Positions 43,547 through 51,644 of a DNA stretch of 64,000 nucleotides are shown piece after piece (positions within the stretch are counted from its first letter, which is position 1; every line of letters begins with the position of its first letter). The DNA is from Pseudobutyrivibrio sp. YE44 (GTDB taxonomy: Bacteria > Bacillota > Clostridia > Lachnospirales > Lachnospiraceae). The notes under the pieces were generated by a model that ran no database searches, was not told the DNA's origin, and saw nothing but the letters and a program-made list of their open reading frames with translations. The position numbers were made by a program, and so were the translations under genes. The stretch lies in contig NZ_FMXT01000011.1 in the NCBI RefSeq assembly GCF_900104335.1, positions 1 to 64,000 of the forward strand, read 5' to 3'.

Positions 43547-45053
43547 AATTGTTATTGAAGATGTTGTTCCTGAACAGGAATATGTATACATGACAAGGGA
43601 TGAGGAAATCACCTTTGGGGATGTTATGGACCATTTAGGTCTTAAATTCTATAGACCTTGTGGCGGTATTGGAAAGTGTTTAAGCTGCGCCATAAGGTTC
43701 GTTTATGGTGCACCTGAAATGACTTCAAACGATGAGCGAGCTTTAGATTTCTCGGAAATGAGAAATGGCTGGCGCATCGGTTGTAAGTGTGTAATCACAA
43801 AGGATTGCAAGATTCAGGTGCCAAAAAGACTAGTTTCTGAAATCACATCTGTGGCTACCTCTGGTGTCGAAGAGGAGCTCCCACTTGATAAAACAAATAT
43901 TGCAATTGCAGTTGATATTGGAACCACGACGCTTGCAGCAGCTGCAGTGGAGCTTGGTACAGGAAAAATCCTTAGACAACGTACATGGACCAATGGACAG
44001 CTTAAATTTGGCGCGGATGTTATGAGCCGAATTAAAGCCTCAATAGAGGGAAATAGAGATGAACTTAGTCAGCTTGTAATTAAGGATTTGATGCGTCTTG
44101 GTACAACGATCATTGGCGAAGATTTCTTAACTCATAGGGTGGTTATTTCAGGTAATACCGTTATGACCCACCTGATGTTGAAATATCCAATGGATGGTAT
44201 GGCCAAGTATCCTTTTGTACCTTATACCACTGATGCCGTAAAGTTCCGTGAGACCAATCGTAATATCTTTTTTATGCCATCTATAAGTGCCTTTGTAGGC
44301 GGGGATATTGTTTCAGGTCTTTACTATATAAAGCGTGAAGCCAAACTTAAAAACAAGGAGAAGGAGACCTTCCTCTTTGTGGATATGGGAACCAATGCGG
44401 AGATAGTTCTTTTTGATGGTGAAAAATATTGGTGTTCTTCCGCATCCGCAGGACCAGCTTTAGAGGGAGCATCCCTCAGCTGTGGCTGTGCGTCTATAGC
44501 TGGAGCAATCAATCATATCTCTATAAACAATAGAATCTGCAAATTCACCACCATTGGAGGTGAAAAGCCAATTGGTATATGTGGTTCTGGAATAATCGAT
44601 TTAATACATGAGCTTAGACGAAATGAGCTGATTGATGAGGGCGGACTTCTTATAGAAGAATATGCTGATACGGGCTTTCCGATTACAGAGGATATTATTG
44701 TTACAGGCGAAGATATTCAACAGGTTATTTTGGCAAAGGCAGCCATAAGATCCGGTCTGCAAATGTTGATGGAAGCTGCAAAACTTCCGCCAGAGTCCAT
44801 AGACCACCTTTATGTATCAGGTGGACTTGGGGCAACCATAAGCATATGGGCAGCTGCAGGTATAGGCTTATTCTCTATGGATTTGATACCTAAATTTGAA
44901 TCCCTTGGTAATACCTCCCTCATCGGAGATATCGCCTTTATTATGGAACCTGACGAAGATGCTTTAAAGGAAATAAAGGACAATTCACAGGTGGTACTAT
45001 TGGCCACTACTCCTCGATTTGAAGAACTGTTCCTGGAGAATCTTAAACTGTGA
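43536..45053 (+). CDS. Ferredoxin-fused ASKHA ATPase (RACo-like, DUF4445)
   Basis: A 505-aa protein with an N-terminal [2Fe-2S] domain (CGGIGKCLSCAIRF and a later Cys near GCKC; about 40-90) and a C-terminal ASKHA-type ATPase domain (VDIGTTTLAAAAVE, FVDMGTNAEIVLFDG, ICGSGIIDLIHEL, VSGGLGA). Relatives reductively reactivate corrinoid proteins of methyltransfer pathways, using ATP. No corrinoid protein is seen in the window, so the partner is unknown. The ATG at 43536 is used; the ribosome binding site is poor and it overlaps the phosphodiesterase by 11 bases. Confidence 0.83.
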   Translation: MEIKIVIEDVVPEQEYVYMTRDEEITFGDVMDHLGLKFYRPCGGIGKCLSCAIRFVYGAPEMTSNDERALDFSEMRNGWRIGCKCVITKDCKIQVPKRLVSEITSVATSGVEEELPLDKTNIAIAVDIGTTTLAAAAVELGTGKILRQRTWTNGQLKFGADVMSRIKASIEGNRDELSQLVIKDLMRLGTTIIGEDFLTHRVVISGNTVMTHLMLKYPMDGMAKYPFVPYTTDAVKFRETNRNIFFMPSISAFVGGDIVSGLYYIKREAKLKNKEKETFLFVDMGTNAEIVLFDGEKYWCSSASAGPALEGASLSCGCASIAGAINHISINNRICKFTTIGGEKPIGICGSGIIDLIHELRRNELIDEGGLLIEEYADTGFPITEDIIVTGEDIQQVILAKAAIRSGLQMLMEAAKLPPESIDHLYVSGGLGATISIWAAAGIGLFSMDLIPKFESLGNTSLIGDIAFIMEPDEDALKEIKDNSQVVLLATTPRFEELFLENLKL

Positions 45054-45166
45054 AAAATGTGAGAATTCTTAGTGTTTTGAAACGATAAAAGATAATCTGT
45101 GTGCTAAAATAGTATTATCTTTTTAATTTAAACTATTGGGGGCTGTTTTCGAAAGGAGTTTATACT

Positions 45167-45754
45167 ATGGCAAAGTATGTATGTCCTGTATGTGGTTATG
45201 TTCATGAGGGAGATAATCCTCCTGATGAATGTCCTGTATGTCACGTTAGTGGTGACAAGTTCAAGAAGGTCGAAGGTGAAATCGCTCTTGCAGCAGAGCA
45301 CAAGTTTGGTGTATATGGTGCAACAGTAAAGGATAATCCTGAGATTTCTGAAGAAGATAAAAAGTTTATCTTCGAACAGCTTAAGTCTAATTTTGAAGGC
45401 GAATGCTCAGAAGTTGGTATGTATCTTTGCATGGCTCGTGTAGCTCATCGAGAGGGCTACCCGGAGATTGGACTCTATTGGGAGAAGGCGGCCTTTGAAG
45501 AGGCAGAACATGCTGCCAAGTTTGCAGAGCTTCTTGGTTCTGACTTAGAGAAGAATATGACAAACTCTACAGAAAAGAATCTTAGATGGCGTGTTGACTG
45601 CGAATATGGTGCTACAGCCGGTAAGGTTGATTTAGCTACCTGTGCTAAGAAAAACAACCTTGATGCTATTCATGACACCGTTCATGAGATGGCTCGTGAT
45701 GAGGCTCGCCACGGCAAAGCACTAGAAGGATTACTTAATAGATATTTTAAATAA
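45167..45754 (+). CDS. Reverse rubrerythrin (NADH peroxidase component)
   Basis: A 195-aa protein with a rubredoxin domain at the N-terminus (YVCPVCGYVHEGDNPPDECPVC, about 3-24 and 20-23) followed by a ferritin-like four-helix diiron domain (ExxH motifs EEAEHAAKF and DEARHGKALEG). The rubredoxin-first order defines reverse rubrerythrin, which reduces H2O2 or O2 in anaerobes. AAAGGAG precedes the ATG. The promoter region has the extended -10 like TGTGCTAAAAT near 45100. A terminator follows. Confidence 0.92.
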   Translation: MAKYVCPVCGYVHEGDNPPDECPVCHVSGDKFKKVEGEIALAAEHKFGVYGATVKDNPEISEEDKKFIFEQLKSNFEGECSEVGMYLCMARVAHREGYPEIGLYWEKAAFEEAEHAAKFAELLGSDLEKNMTNSTEKNLRWRVDCEYGATAGKVDLATCAKKNNLDAIHDTVHEMARDEARHGKALEGLLNRYFK

Positions 45755-45778
45755 TATATTAATATATTTGCTCTTTAG

Positions 45779-45806
45779 ACCTCCGGAATTCCGGAGGTCT
45801 TTTTTG
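45779..45806 (+). terminator. Terminator after reverse rubrerythrin
   Basis: GACCTCCGGAATTCCGGAGGTC, a perfect palindromic stem, followed by TTTTTT. Confidence 0.93.
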
Positions 45807-45973
45807 TTATTTTTATAGGGATTGTTGGTGGGGACAGGGCAGTTGTAATGTTGAGTTAAAGGGGAATAAAGTTGTATAATTGAATTACAAATATAAAATA
45901 AAATGAAAAATATTGAAAAAATATAATACAAACTAGTGATTTTTACATAATTCTGTGGTAATATATGTATATA

Positions 45974-46029
45974 TTGTACAAGAGAATTATCTGAAAATAC
46001 TCACGTGGGTATTTATGGCGTTTTGTACT
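45974..46029 (+). other. Hairpin-rich upstream region of hypB copy 2
   Basis: An outer TTGTACAA.../...TTTTGTAC pairing (near 45974-46029) encloses a near-perfect stem AAATAC-CACGTG-GTATTT (about 45999-46018). It lies upstream of the -35 box of the following promoter, so it may be regulatory DNA rather than leader RNA. No known riboswitch is recognised. Confidence 0.4.
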
Positions 46030-46056
46030 AGATTTTATACGGAGTTTGAGACTTGA

Positions 46057-46091
46057 CCTAATTGACAATAATTTATCAATTAGGTTATATT
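46057..46091 (+). promoter_or_regulatory. Promoter with overlapping operator-like dyad
   Basis: Perfect 9-bp inverted repeats CCTAATTGA (46057-46065) and TCAATTAGG (46076-46084) are separated by 10 bp. The -35 box TTGACA (46062-46067) lies in the left arm, and the -10 box (TTATAT or TATATT, 46085-46091) starts right after the right arm. A bound regulator would occlude RNA polymerase. It should control hypB copy 2 and the flavoprotein. Confidence 0.6.
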
Positions 46092-46175
46092 TATACGACT
46101 AGGAAACTAGAAGATAATGGTTTAGTTTTCATTCTTGGGGTTTTATACACAAGAATGCAATTAAGCGGAGGGATT

Positions 46176-46853
46176 ATGGAAGATTACAAAGTTATTGAGG
46201 TAAAGCAGAGTATCTTTGAGGATAACGATGCTGACGCAAAAAAACTTAGAGCTGAATTAAAATCTCAGAAGACTTTTTTAGTTAATCTAATGTCTTCTCC
46301 GGGCTCAGGAAAAACCACCACCTTATGCCAAACCATAGCCAGACTTAAGGACGAGATGGCTATTGGCGTTATGGAAGCGGATATTGATTCGGATGTGGAT
46401 GCAGCCACAATTCAGGCGGCAGGAGCTCGAGCAATTCAGATTCACACTGGCGGTATGTGTCATCTTGATGCAGACATGACCAGACAGGGCTTACATGAAT
46501 TTGGTACAGAGGATTTGGATTTGGTTTTCCTAGAAAATGTTGGTAACCTTGTTTGTCCCGCAGAGTTTGATACTGGTTCTTCAAAGAATGCAATGATTCT
46601 TTCAGTTCCAGAGGGAGACGACAAGCCACTTAAGTATCCACTTATGTTTTCTGTTTGCGATGTGGTGCTTATCAACAAATGTGACACACTTCCTGTGTTC
46701 ACCGAATTCTCAAAAGAAGCTGTTACAGAGCGAATCCATAAGTTGAACCCTAATGCCCAGGTTATATTTGTTTCGGCAAAAACAGGCGAAGGTTTTGATG
46801 AGTGGATTAACTGGTTGAGGGGCCAGGTCGCTGACTGGAACGCTGATAATTAA
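46176..46853 (+). CDS. hypB: Hydrogenase nickel incorporation GTPase HypB (copy 2)
   Basis: A 225-aa paralogue of the HypB at 18376, with P-loop SSPGSGKTTTL, metal-site GMCHLDADM, LENVGNLVCPAEFDTG and INKCDTLPVF. ATG at 46176 follows GCGGAGGG; a longer ORF has no support. The copies differ in the N-terminus and in the effector region. Its partner downstream is not a hydrogenase but a flavoprotein with iron-sulfur motifs. It may serve another hydrogenase elsewhere or a different nickel enzyme. Confidence 0.92.
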   Translation: MEDYKVIEVKQSIFEDNDADAKKLRAELKSQKTFLVNLMSSPGSGKTTTLCQTIARLKDEMAIGVMEADIDSDVDAATIQAAGARAIQIHTGGMCHLDADMTRQGLHEFGTEDLDLVFLENVGNLVCPAEFDTGSSKNAMILSVPEGDDKPLKYPLMFSVCDVVLINKCDTLPVFTEFSKEAVTERIHKLNPNAQVIFVSAKTGEGFDEWINWLRGQVADWNADN

Positions 46854-46954
46854 CCTGCTGGCACAGGTGTTTATCAGAAGGCTTTAGCCGACGAACTTTT
46901 TGAGGGTAGAGAGAGTATAAATAGTTTTTAAGGTAAAAGGAGGAAATAATTAAT

Positions 46955-49744
46955 ATGGGAATTGGACCAGACCGTTTAGGTGATTTTTATCCTGATTGGG
47001 TAAAAGATTTAAAGGATGAAGATCTCCGTCCTGAGATTCTTCAGCTTGGTAAGGTGATTACAGACCGAGCAAAGATCAAGCTTGGTCTTCAGAAAATCAC
47101 AAAGTATGATCCAGAGTACTGGGCAGTTGCAAATCTTGCACCTACAAAGGAGATTGCAGAGCTTGCACTTCAGATGGGTGGTATTAGAAAGCCAAAGACT
47201 TTTAAGCAGATGCTTGAAATTACAGGTCTTGATGAGAAGACACTTGAAGAGCGTCTCGAGCAGGCTAGCTACACAGGTCTTATTGAGTGGAACTATGAGA
47301 ATGATGCTCACGAAAAGCAGTGGGTTCTTCCTATGTTCGTTCCAGGTTCAGCAGAGTTTTCTAACATGAACCAGGATCTTCTCAAGGAGCATCCTGAGAT
47401 GGGACGTTTCTTCGAGAGAATGTCACGTCTTCCACTTGAGGGACTTACACACATGGTGCCACCAGGAGGCGCTGGTATCGGTATGCACGTTATTCCTGTT
47501 GAGGAAGCTATCGGTATGGAGCAGGAAGCAATTGGTCTTGAAAAGATTTCATACTGGCTTGATAAATACGAAGGAAAGTATGCTAAGTCACCATGTTCAT
47601 GCCGTCTTTCTAGACAGACATATGATGAGGGCTGTGCAGATGATCCTATCGGTTGGTGTATCGCTGTAGGTGATATGGCTGATTACGTTGTTGAGACCAA
47701 CAAGGGTGGCGTTTATATCACTCGTGAGGAGGCTCTTGAGATTTTCAAGCAGGCTGAGGAGAACGGTTTCGTTCACCAGATCACAAATATCGATGGTGAG
47801 AACAAGATTTTCGCTATCTGTAACTGTAATGTAAATGTATGTTATGCTCTTCGTACATCACAGCTTTTCAACACTCCTAATATGTCACGTTCGGCATATA
47901 TTGCTCACGTTACTGCTGAGGATTGTGTTGCTTGTGGTAAGTGTGTTGAGTCTTGTCCAGCAGGTGCTGTTAAGCTTGGCCAGAAGCTTTGCAAGGCTGA
48001 TGGTTCAGAAGTTCAGTATCCAAAGCACGTTCTTCCAACAGAGAAGAAGTGGACTACAGACGACTGGGATGACGATTACAGGGACAACAATAGAATTAAC
48101 TGCTACGACACTGGTACAGCTCCATGTAAGACAGCTTGTCCTGCTCACATTGCTATCCAGGGTTATCTTCGTATGGCAGCTCAGGGACGTTACAAGGAAG
48201 CTCTTGCTCTTATCAAGCAGGACAACCCACTTCCAGCTATTTGCGGTCGTGTATGTAACAGACGTTGTGAGGCTGCTTGTACAAGAGGTACAGTTGATGA
48301 GGCTATCGCAATCGATGAGGTTAAGCGTTTCTTAGCTGAGATGGATCTCAAGGCTGAGACAAGATATATTCCAAAGAAGATTGTTCCTTCACTTAAGGGC
48401 GAGTTCAACGAGAAGATTGCTATCATCGGTGCAGGTCCTGCAGGTCTTTCATGTGCTTACTACTTAGCACTTAAGGGCTACAAGCCAACAATCTTCGAGA
48501 AGAGCAAGTATCCAGGTGGTATGCTTCGCTATGGTATTCCATCATTCGTTCTTGAGAACAATGTTATCGATGCTGAAATCGAAATCATCAAGGAGCTTGG
48601 TGTAGAGATTAAGTGTGGCGTTGAAGTAGGTAAGGATATCTCTCTTGCAGAGCTCCGTTCACAGGGCTACAAGGCATTCTACGTAGCTATCGGTTGCCAG
48701 GGTGGTAATCGTCCAAACGTACCTGGTGATGATGCTATCGGTACAGCTACAGCTGTTGATTTCCTTCACCAGTGCTCAGAGAATGAAGCATACGATATTA
48801 AGGGTGACCTTGTTGTTATCGGTGGTGGTAACGTTGCTATCGACGTTGCTCGTTCTGCAAGACGTGTTGGTAATGAAAAGGTTTCTATGTTCTGTCTCGA
48901 GAGCAGAGACATCATGCCAGCTTCTCCAGAGGAAATAGAAATTGTTGAAGCTGAGGGCGTAGAGCTCAACTGCGGTTGGGGTCCTAAGGAAGTTCTCGTT
49001 GACGAGGCAGGCGCTGTAAAGGGTATCGTTCTTAAGAAGTGTACACGTGTTAAGGATGAGACAGGTCGCTTCTCTCCACAGTACGACGAGAATGATACAA
49101 TCACTGTAGAGTGTAAGCATGTTATCTTCTCAGTAGGACAGCGTAGCGTTTACGGAGATCTCTTCAAGGATTCCAAGGTTGTTATCGAGCGTGGACCAAA
49201 GGCAGATTCTCTTACATATCAGACAGACGAGCCTGATATCTTCGTTGGTGGTGATATGTACACAGGCCCTAGATTTGCTATCGATGCTATCGCAGCTGGT
49301 CGTGAGGGTGCTATCTCAATCCACCGTTTCGTACAGCCTAATAGCTCACTTACTATCGGACGTAACCGTCGTGATTTCATCGAGCTTGATAAGGAAAACC
49401 TTATGATTGGTGATTACGATCACAGCCCACGTCAGATTCCAGGTGTTTCTAAGACAACTGTTGACGGCGAGCTTACATTCCGTGATAAGACTGTTGAACT
49501 TACAGAGGAGCAGATCAAGATTGAGACAGCTAGATGTCTTAAGTGTGGAGCTTCTGTTGTTGATGAGAATAAGTGTATCGGTTGTGGTATTTGTACAACC
49601 AAGTGCGAATTCGATGCAATCAAGCTTTACAGAGAACATCCAGAGTGCTCAAAGATGACTCCTTCTGAGGACAAGCTTAAGTACGTGCTTCCATACGGAC
49701 TCAAGCAGCGCGTAAGCGTAACCTTCAAGCGTGGTCGTAAGTAA
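46955..49744 (+). CDS. GltD-like FAD/NAD(P)-dependent oxidoreductase with flanking ferredoxin domains
   Basis: A 929-aa multi-cofactor flavoprotein. The N-terminal 310 residues are an uncharacterised domain with paired Cys motifs (SPCSCRLSRQTYDEGC, CNCNVNVC). A [4Fe-4S] motif follows (CVACGKCVESCPAGAVK, about 328-345), then the GltD-type cluster region (CKTACPAHI, CGRVCNRRCEAACTRG, 388-450). The FAD-binding GAGPAGLSCAYYLALKG starts at about 490, the NAD(P)-binding VIGGGNVAIDVARSARR at about 623, and FVGGDMYTGPRFAIDAIAAGREGA follows. A C-terminal ferredoxin (CLKCGASV, CIGCGICTTKCEFDAIKL) completes it. The family contains NADPH-dependent glutamate synthase beta chains and electron-bifurcating NfnB-like proteins. 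Very biased codons suggest high expression. AAAGGAGG precedes it. Confidence 0.85.
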   Translation: MGIGPDRLGDFYPDWVKDLKDEDLRPEILQLGKVITDRAKIKLGLQKITKYDPEYWAVANLAPTKEIAELALQMGGIRKPKTFKQMLEITGLDEKTLEERLEQASYTGLIEWNYENDAHEKQWVLPMFVPGSAEFSNMNQDLLKEHPEMGRFFERMSRLPLEGLTHMVPPGGAGIGMHVIPVEEAIGMEQEAIGLEKISYWLDKYEGKYAKSPCSCRLSRQTYDEGCADDPIGWCIAVGDMADYVVETNKGGVYITREEALEIFKQAEENGFVHQITNIDGENKIFAICNCNVNVCYALRTSQLFNTPNMSRSAYIAHVTAEDCVACGKCVESCPAGAVKLGQKLCKADGSEVQYPKHVLPTEKKWTTDDWDDDYRDNNRINCYDTGTAPCKTACPAHIAIQGYLRMAAQGRYKEALALIKQDNPLPAICGRVCNRRCEAACTRGTVDEAIAIDEVKRFLAEMDLKAETRYIPKKIVPSLKGEFNEKIAIIGAGPAGLSCAYYLALKGYKPTIFEKSKYPGGMLRYGIPSFVLENNVIDAEIEIIKELGVEIKCGVEVGKDISLAELRSQGYKAFYVAIGCQGGNRPNVPGDDAIGTATAVDFLHQCSENEAYDIKGDLVVIGGGNVAIDVARSARRVGNEKVSMFCLESRDIMPASPEEIEIVEAEGVELNCGWGPKEVLVDEAGAVKGIVLKKCTRVKDETGRFSPQYDENDTITVECKHVIFSVGQRSVYGDLFKDSKVVIERGPKADSLTYQTDEPDIFVGGDMYTGPRFAIDAIAAGREGAISIHRFVQPNSSLTIGRNRRDFIELDKENLMIGDYDHSPRQIPGVSKTTVDGELTFRDKTVELTEEQIKIETARCLKCGASVVDENKCIGCGICTTKCEFDAIKLYREHPECSKMTPSEDKLKYVLPYGLKQRVSVTFKRGRK

Positions 49745-49758
49745 TTTAATATAATATA

Positions 49759-49857
49759 AAGCCTTGGGTTACGCTCTCAAGCCTTAGATATTACTCCGCT
49801 CAGCTGAAGAAAGCTTCGCTTGAGTAACACTAAGAGCTAGATAGCTACCCAAGGCTT
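49759..49857 (-). repeat. Tandem-GA hairpin family, copy 2
   Basis: Read on the minus strand: outer arms AAGCCTTGGGT/ACCCAAGGCTT, core (49778-49840) AGC.CTTAG/CTAAGGCT with a bulged T, GTTACTC/GAGTAAT, AA opposite G, then GCGA opposite GAGC (two pairs plus tandem G-A) and AGCT-TTCTTC-AGCT. Compared with copy 1, GTGA/GAAC becomes GCGA/GAGC and TTTCTC/GAGAAA becomes TTACTC/GAGTAA, so both sides change together. It follows the flavoprotein gene and may also end its transcript (ATTTTATA after the stem). Confidence 0.72.
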
Positions 49858-49961
49858 ATTTTATACACTTCTTTTAGTATGTACTACTTTCGCTACATAT
49901 TACTTGTGATACGTACTACATGTGATATTATTGAAGTAACGACACGTACGGGAGGACTAGA

Positions 49962-50957
49962 ATGAATTTTTACTTATTTAATGAAGGTTTTGCGCAAGCG
50001 CTTCGCACAATAATACTTGTTTATTTTATATTGACATTCGTATTTACGGTATATTCTATTGCCAGAATGTACTATTATGAGCATATTGCAAATGATGTTA
50101 AGGGTGGAAGAGCTCGTATGAAGGAGCTGGCAGCCACCGGTCGTTTCATTCAGATGCCAGTGTACACTATGGAGGAGATGGCAGAGGATAAGCACAAGCG
50201 AGATGTTCGACTTATGTATTTTCCTGCTGACAATCCTAGAGATAAGCGCTTTGTTATGATACTTCCAGGTGGAGGATATGCACATGTTTGTTTGAAGCAG
50301 GAAGGATATCCTGTTGCAGCAGCACTAAACAAAATGGACATTAATGCTTTTGTGCTTGATTATAGAGCTGGCCGTGATTGCGAACCTTTTGCGCCAATGC
50401 AGGATTTAGGCGCAGCACTAGTTCTGATAAAGGATAATCCTGACAAGTTTCAGGTTGATATTGAGGGATACTCATTAATGGGATTTTCTGCAGGGGGTAA
50501 TCTTGCAGGCATTTTCTCCAGCCATAAATTTGGCTATATTGATTATCAACTTCCTAAGCCTAAGGCTATACTTCTTGGCTATCCATGGACTTGTGTTAAT
50601 GACTGGCTTCATCATCCATATTGGAATATATGGATTGGTCTTTTAGGCGTGTGGTTATCAAATCGTGGAAGCTATTATATGTTTGGATTGCGAGGTATTC
50701 GAAAGGGCCGCCAGCTTCTTGATGTAAAAAATTACATTGAGGAGGATTATCCTCCAACCTTTATGTATTCGGGTTCTTGGGATGTGCTTGTACCAGCCAG
50801 CCGTCATGCGGACGTGTTTGATGTAGCTCTCACTGAAAATGGAGTGGTTCATAAGTATGAAAAATACTTTGGTGTACCCCACGGTATTGGTCTTGGAAAG
50901 AGGACAAAAGCAAATGGTTGGTTAGAAAGAGCAGTAGCCTTTTGGGATGAGGCTTAG
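49962..50957 (+). CDS. Membrane-anchored alpha/beta hydrolase (esterase-like)
   Basis: A 331-aa protein with one N-terminal transmembrane helix (about 14-36) and an alpha/beta-hydrolase domain. Features are the oxyanion motif LPGGGYAH (about 104-111), nucleophile elbow GFSAGGN (about 174-180), Asp in SGSWDVLVPASRH and His in GVPHGIGLG. It resembles the BD-FAE/acetyl esterase group acting on acylated sugars. Substrate unknown. Site GGGAGGACTAGA precedes the ATG. Confidence 0.84.
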   Translation: MNFYLFNEGFAQALRTIILVYFILTFVFTVYSIARMYYYEHIANDVKGGRARMKELAATGRFIQMPVYTMEEMAEDKHKRDVRLMYFPADNPRDKRFVMILPGGGYAHVCLKQEGYPVAAALNKMDINAFVLDYRAGRDCEPFAPMQDLGAALVLIKDNPDKFQVDIEGYSLMGFSAGGNLAGIFSSHKFGYIDYQLPKPKAILLGYPWTCVNDWLHHPYWNIWIGLLGVWLSNRGSYYMFGLRGIRKGRQLLDVKNYIEEDYPPTFMYSGSWDVLVPASRHADVFDVALTENGVVHKYEKYFGVPHGIGLGKRTKANGWLERAVAFWDEA

Positions 50958-51017
50958 AATCTTTATTTTATAAGAAAAATCAGCCCATTTATGCTTGCAT
51001 TTTTCTGGTTCAGGTTG

Positions 51018-51156
51018 TATTATATTCAAGCAATTAAGATATAGAAATTCACCTTCGGGTGAGGGACAGTTCGTTTGTACCATCCTGTCCATAAACAAAA
51101 CCAGGACTAAGATATATTACTATGTTTGTTTTGGCTGCCGGTGCGCAGCCTTTTTT
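51018..51156 (+). promoter_or_regulatory. Leader of the queuosine operon: candidate preQ1 riboswitch plus terminator
   Basis: A possible promoter (TTGCAT at 50996, TATTAT at 51018) precedes a structured leader. Hairpin TTCACC/GGGTGA (51048-51062) is followed at once by GGACAG/CTGTCC (51064-51090), a linker containing AAACAAA that can pair with TTTGTTT at 51124-51130, and an intrinsic terminator GGCTGC/GCAGCC with TTTTTT (51133-51156) before queD. Leader, then terminator, then queuosine genes is the usual layout of a preQ1 riboswitch that stops transcription. The class is not certain; a class III-like form is my guess. Confidence 0.6.
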
Positions 51157-51219
51157 ATTGGAATCCTTTGTGGATTTTCGCGTCTGTATTTCTTATGTCC
51201 TGATTCAAGGAGATTTTCA

Positions 51220-51642
51220 ATGTACTATTTAACAGCAGAGGCATCCTTTGATGGAGCTCACTTTTTAGCAGGTTACGAGGGCAAGTGTTCAAATTTACAC
51301 GGTCATCGTTGGAGAGTAATCCTAAAAATAAAGACTGAAAAGCTACAGTCTGAAGGCCAGCAACGTGGCATGGTTGTTGATTTCGGAGATGTAAAGGATG
51401 CTTTAAAGAAGGAAACAGATTTTTTTGATCACAGCTTTATATATGAACTTGGTTCCCTGAAGGACGAAACAGTTGCAGCTTTGAAAGCTGAGAATTTTGA
51501 AATGCATGAGGTTCCATTTAGACCAACGGCAGAGAATTTTTCTAGGTACTTCTTTTACAAGTTTAAGGAATATGGCTTTACAGTTGCAGAGGTGACCGTT
51601 TACGAGACACCAAATAACTGTGCAAGTTATTCGGAAGACTAA
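51220..51642 (+). CDS. queD: 6-carboxytetrahydropterin synthase QueD
   Basis: A 140-aa enzyme that makes 6-carboxy-tetrahydropterin from dihydroneopterin triphosphate, the second step of preQ0 synthesis. Motifs: FDGAHFLAGYEGKCSNLHGHRW with zinc His residues and catalytic Cys, DFGDVKDAL, DHSFIYE, PTAENFSRYFF. The ATG at 51220 follows CAAGGAG; the longer ORF covers the leader and is rejected. First gene of the operon. Confidence 0.93.
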   Translation: MYYLTAEASFDGAHFLAGYEGKCSNLHGHRWRVILKIKTEKLQSEGQQRGMVVDFGDVKDALKKETDFFDHSFIYELGSLKDETVAALKAENFEMHEVPFRPTAENFSRYFFYKFKEYGFTVAEVTVYETPNNCASYSED

Positions 51643-51644
51643 TT

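Noticed and set aside
45974-46029. Known riboswitch class upstream of hypB copy 2
   Set aside because: The hairpins lie upstream of the likely promoter and do not match purine, molybdenum-cofactor, fluoride or tetrahydrofolate riboswitch patterns that I know.
47009-49658. Long alternative-frame ORFs (up to 166 aa) inside the 929-aa flavoprotein gene
   Set aside because: They come from the strong codon bias of the real frame, lack ribosome binding sites, and have no domain signatures.
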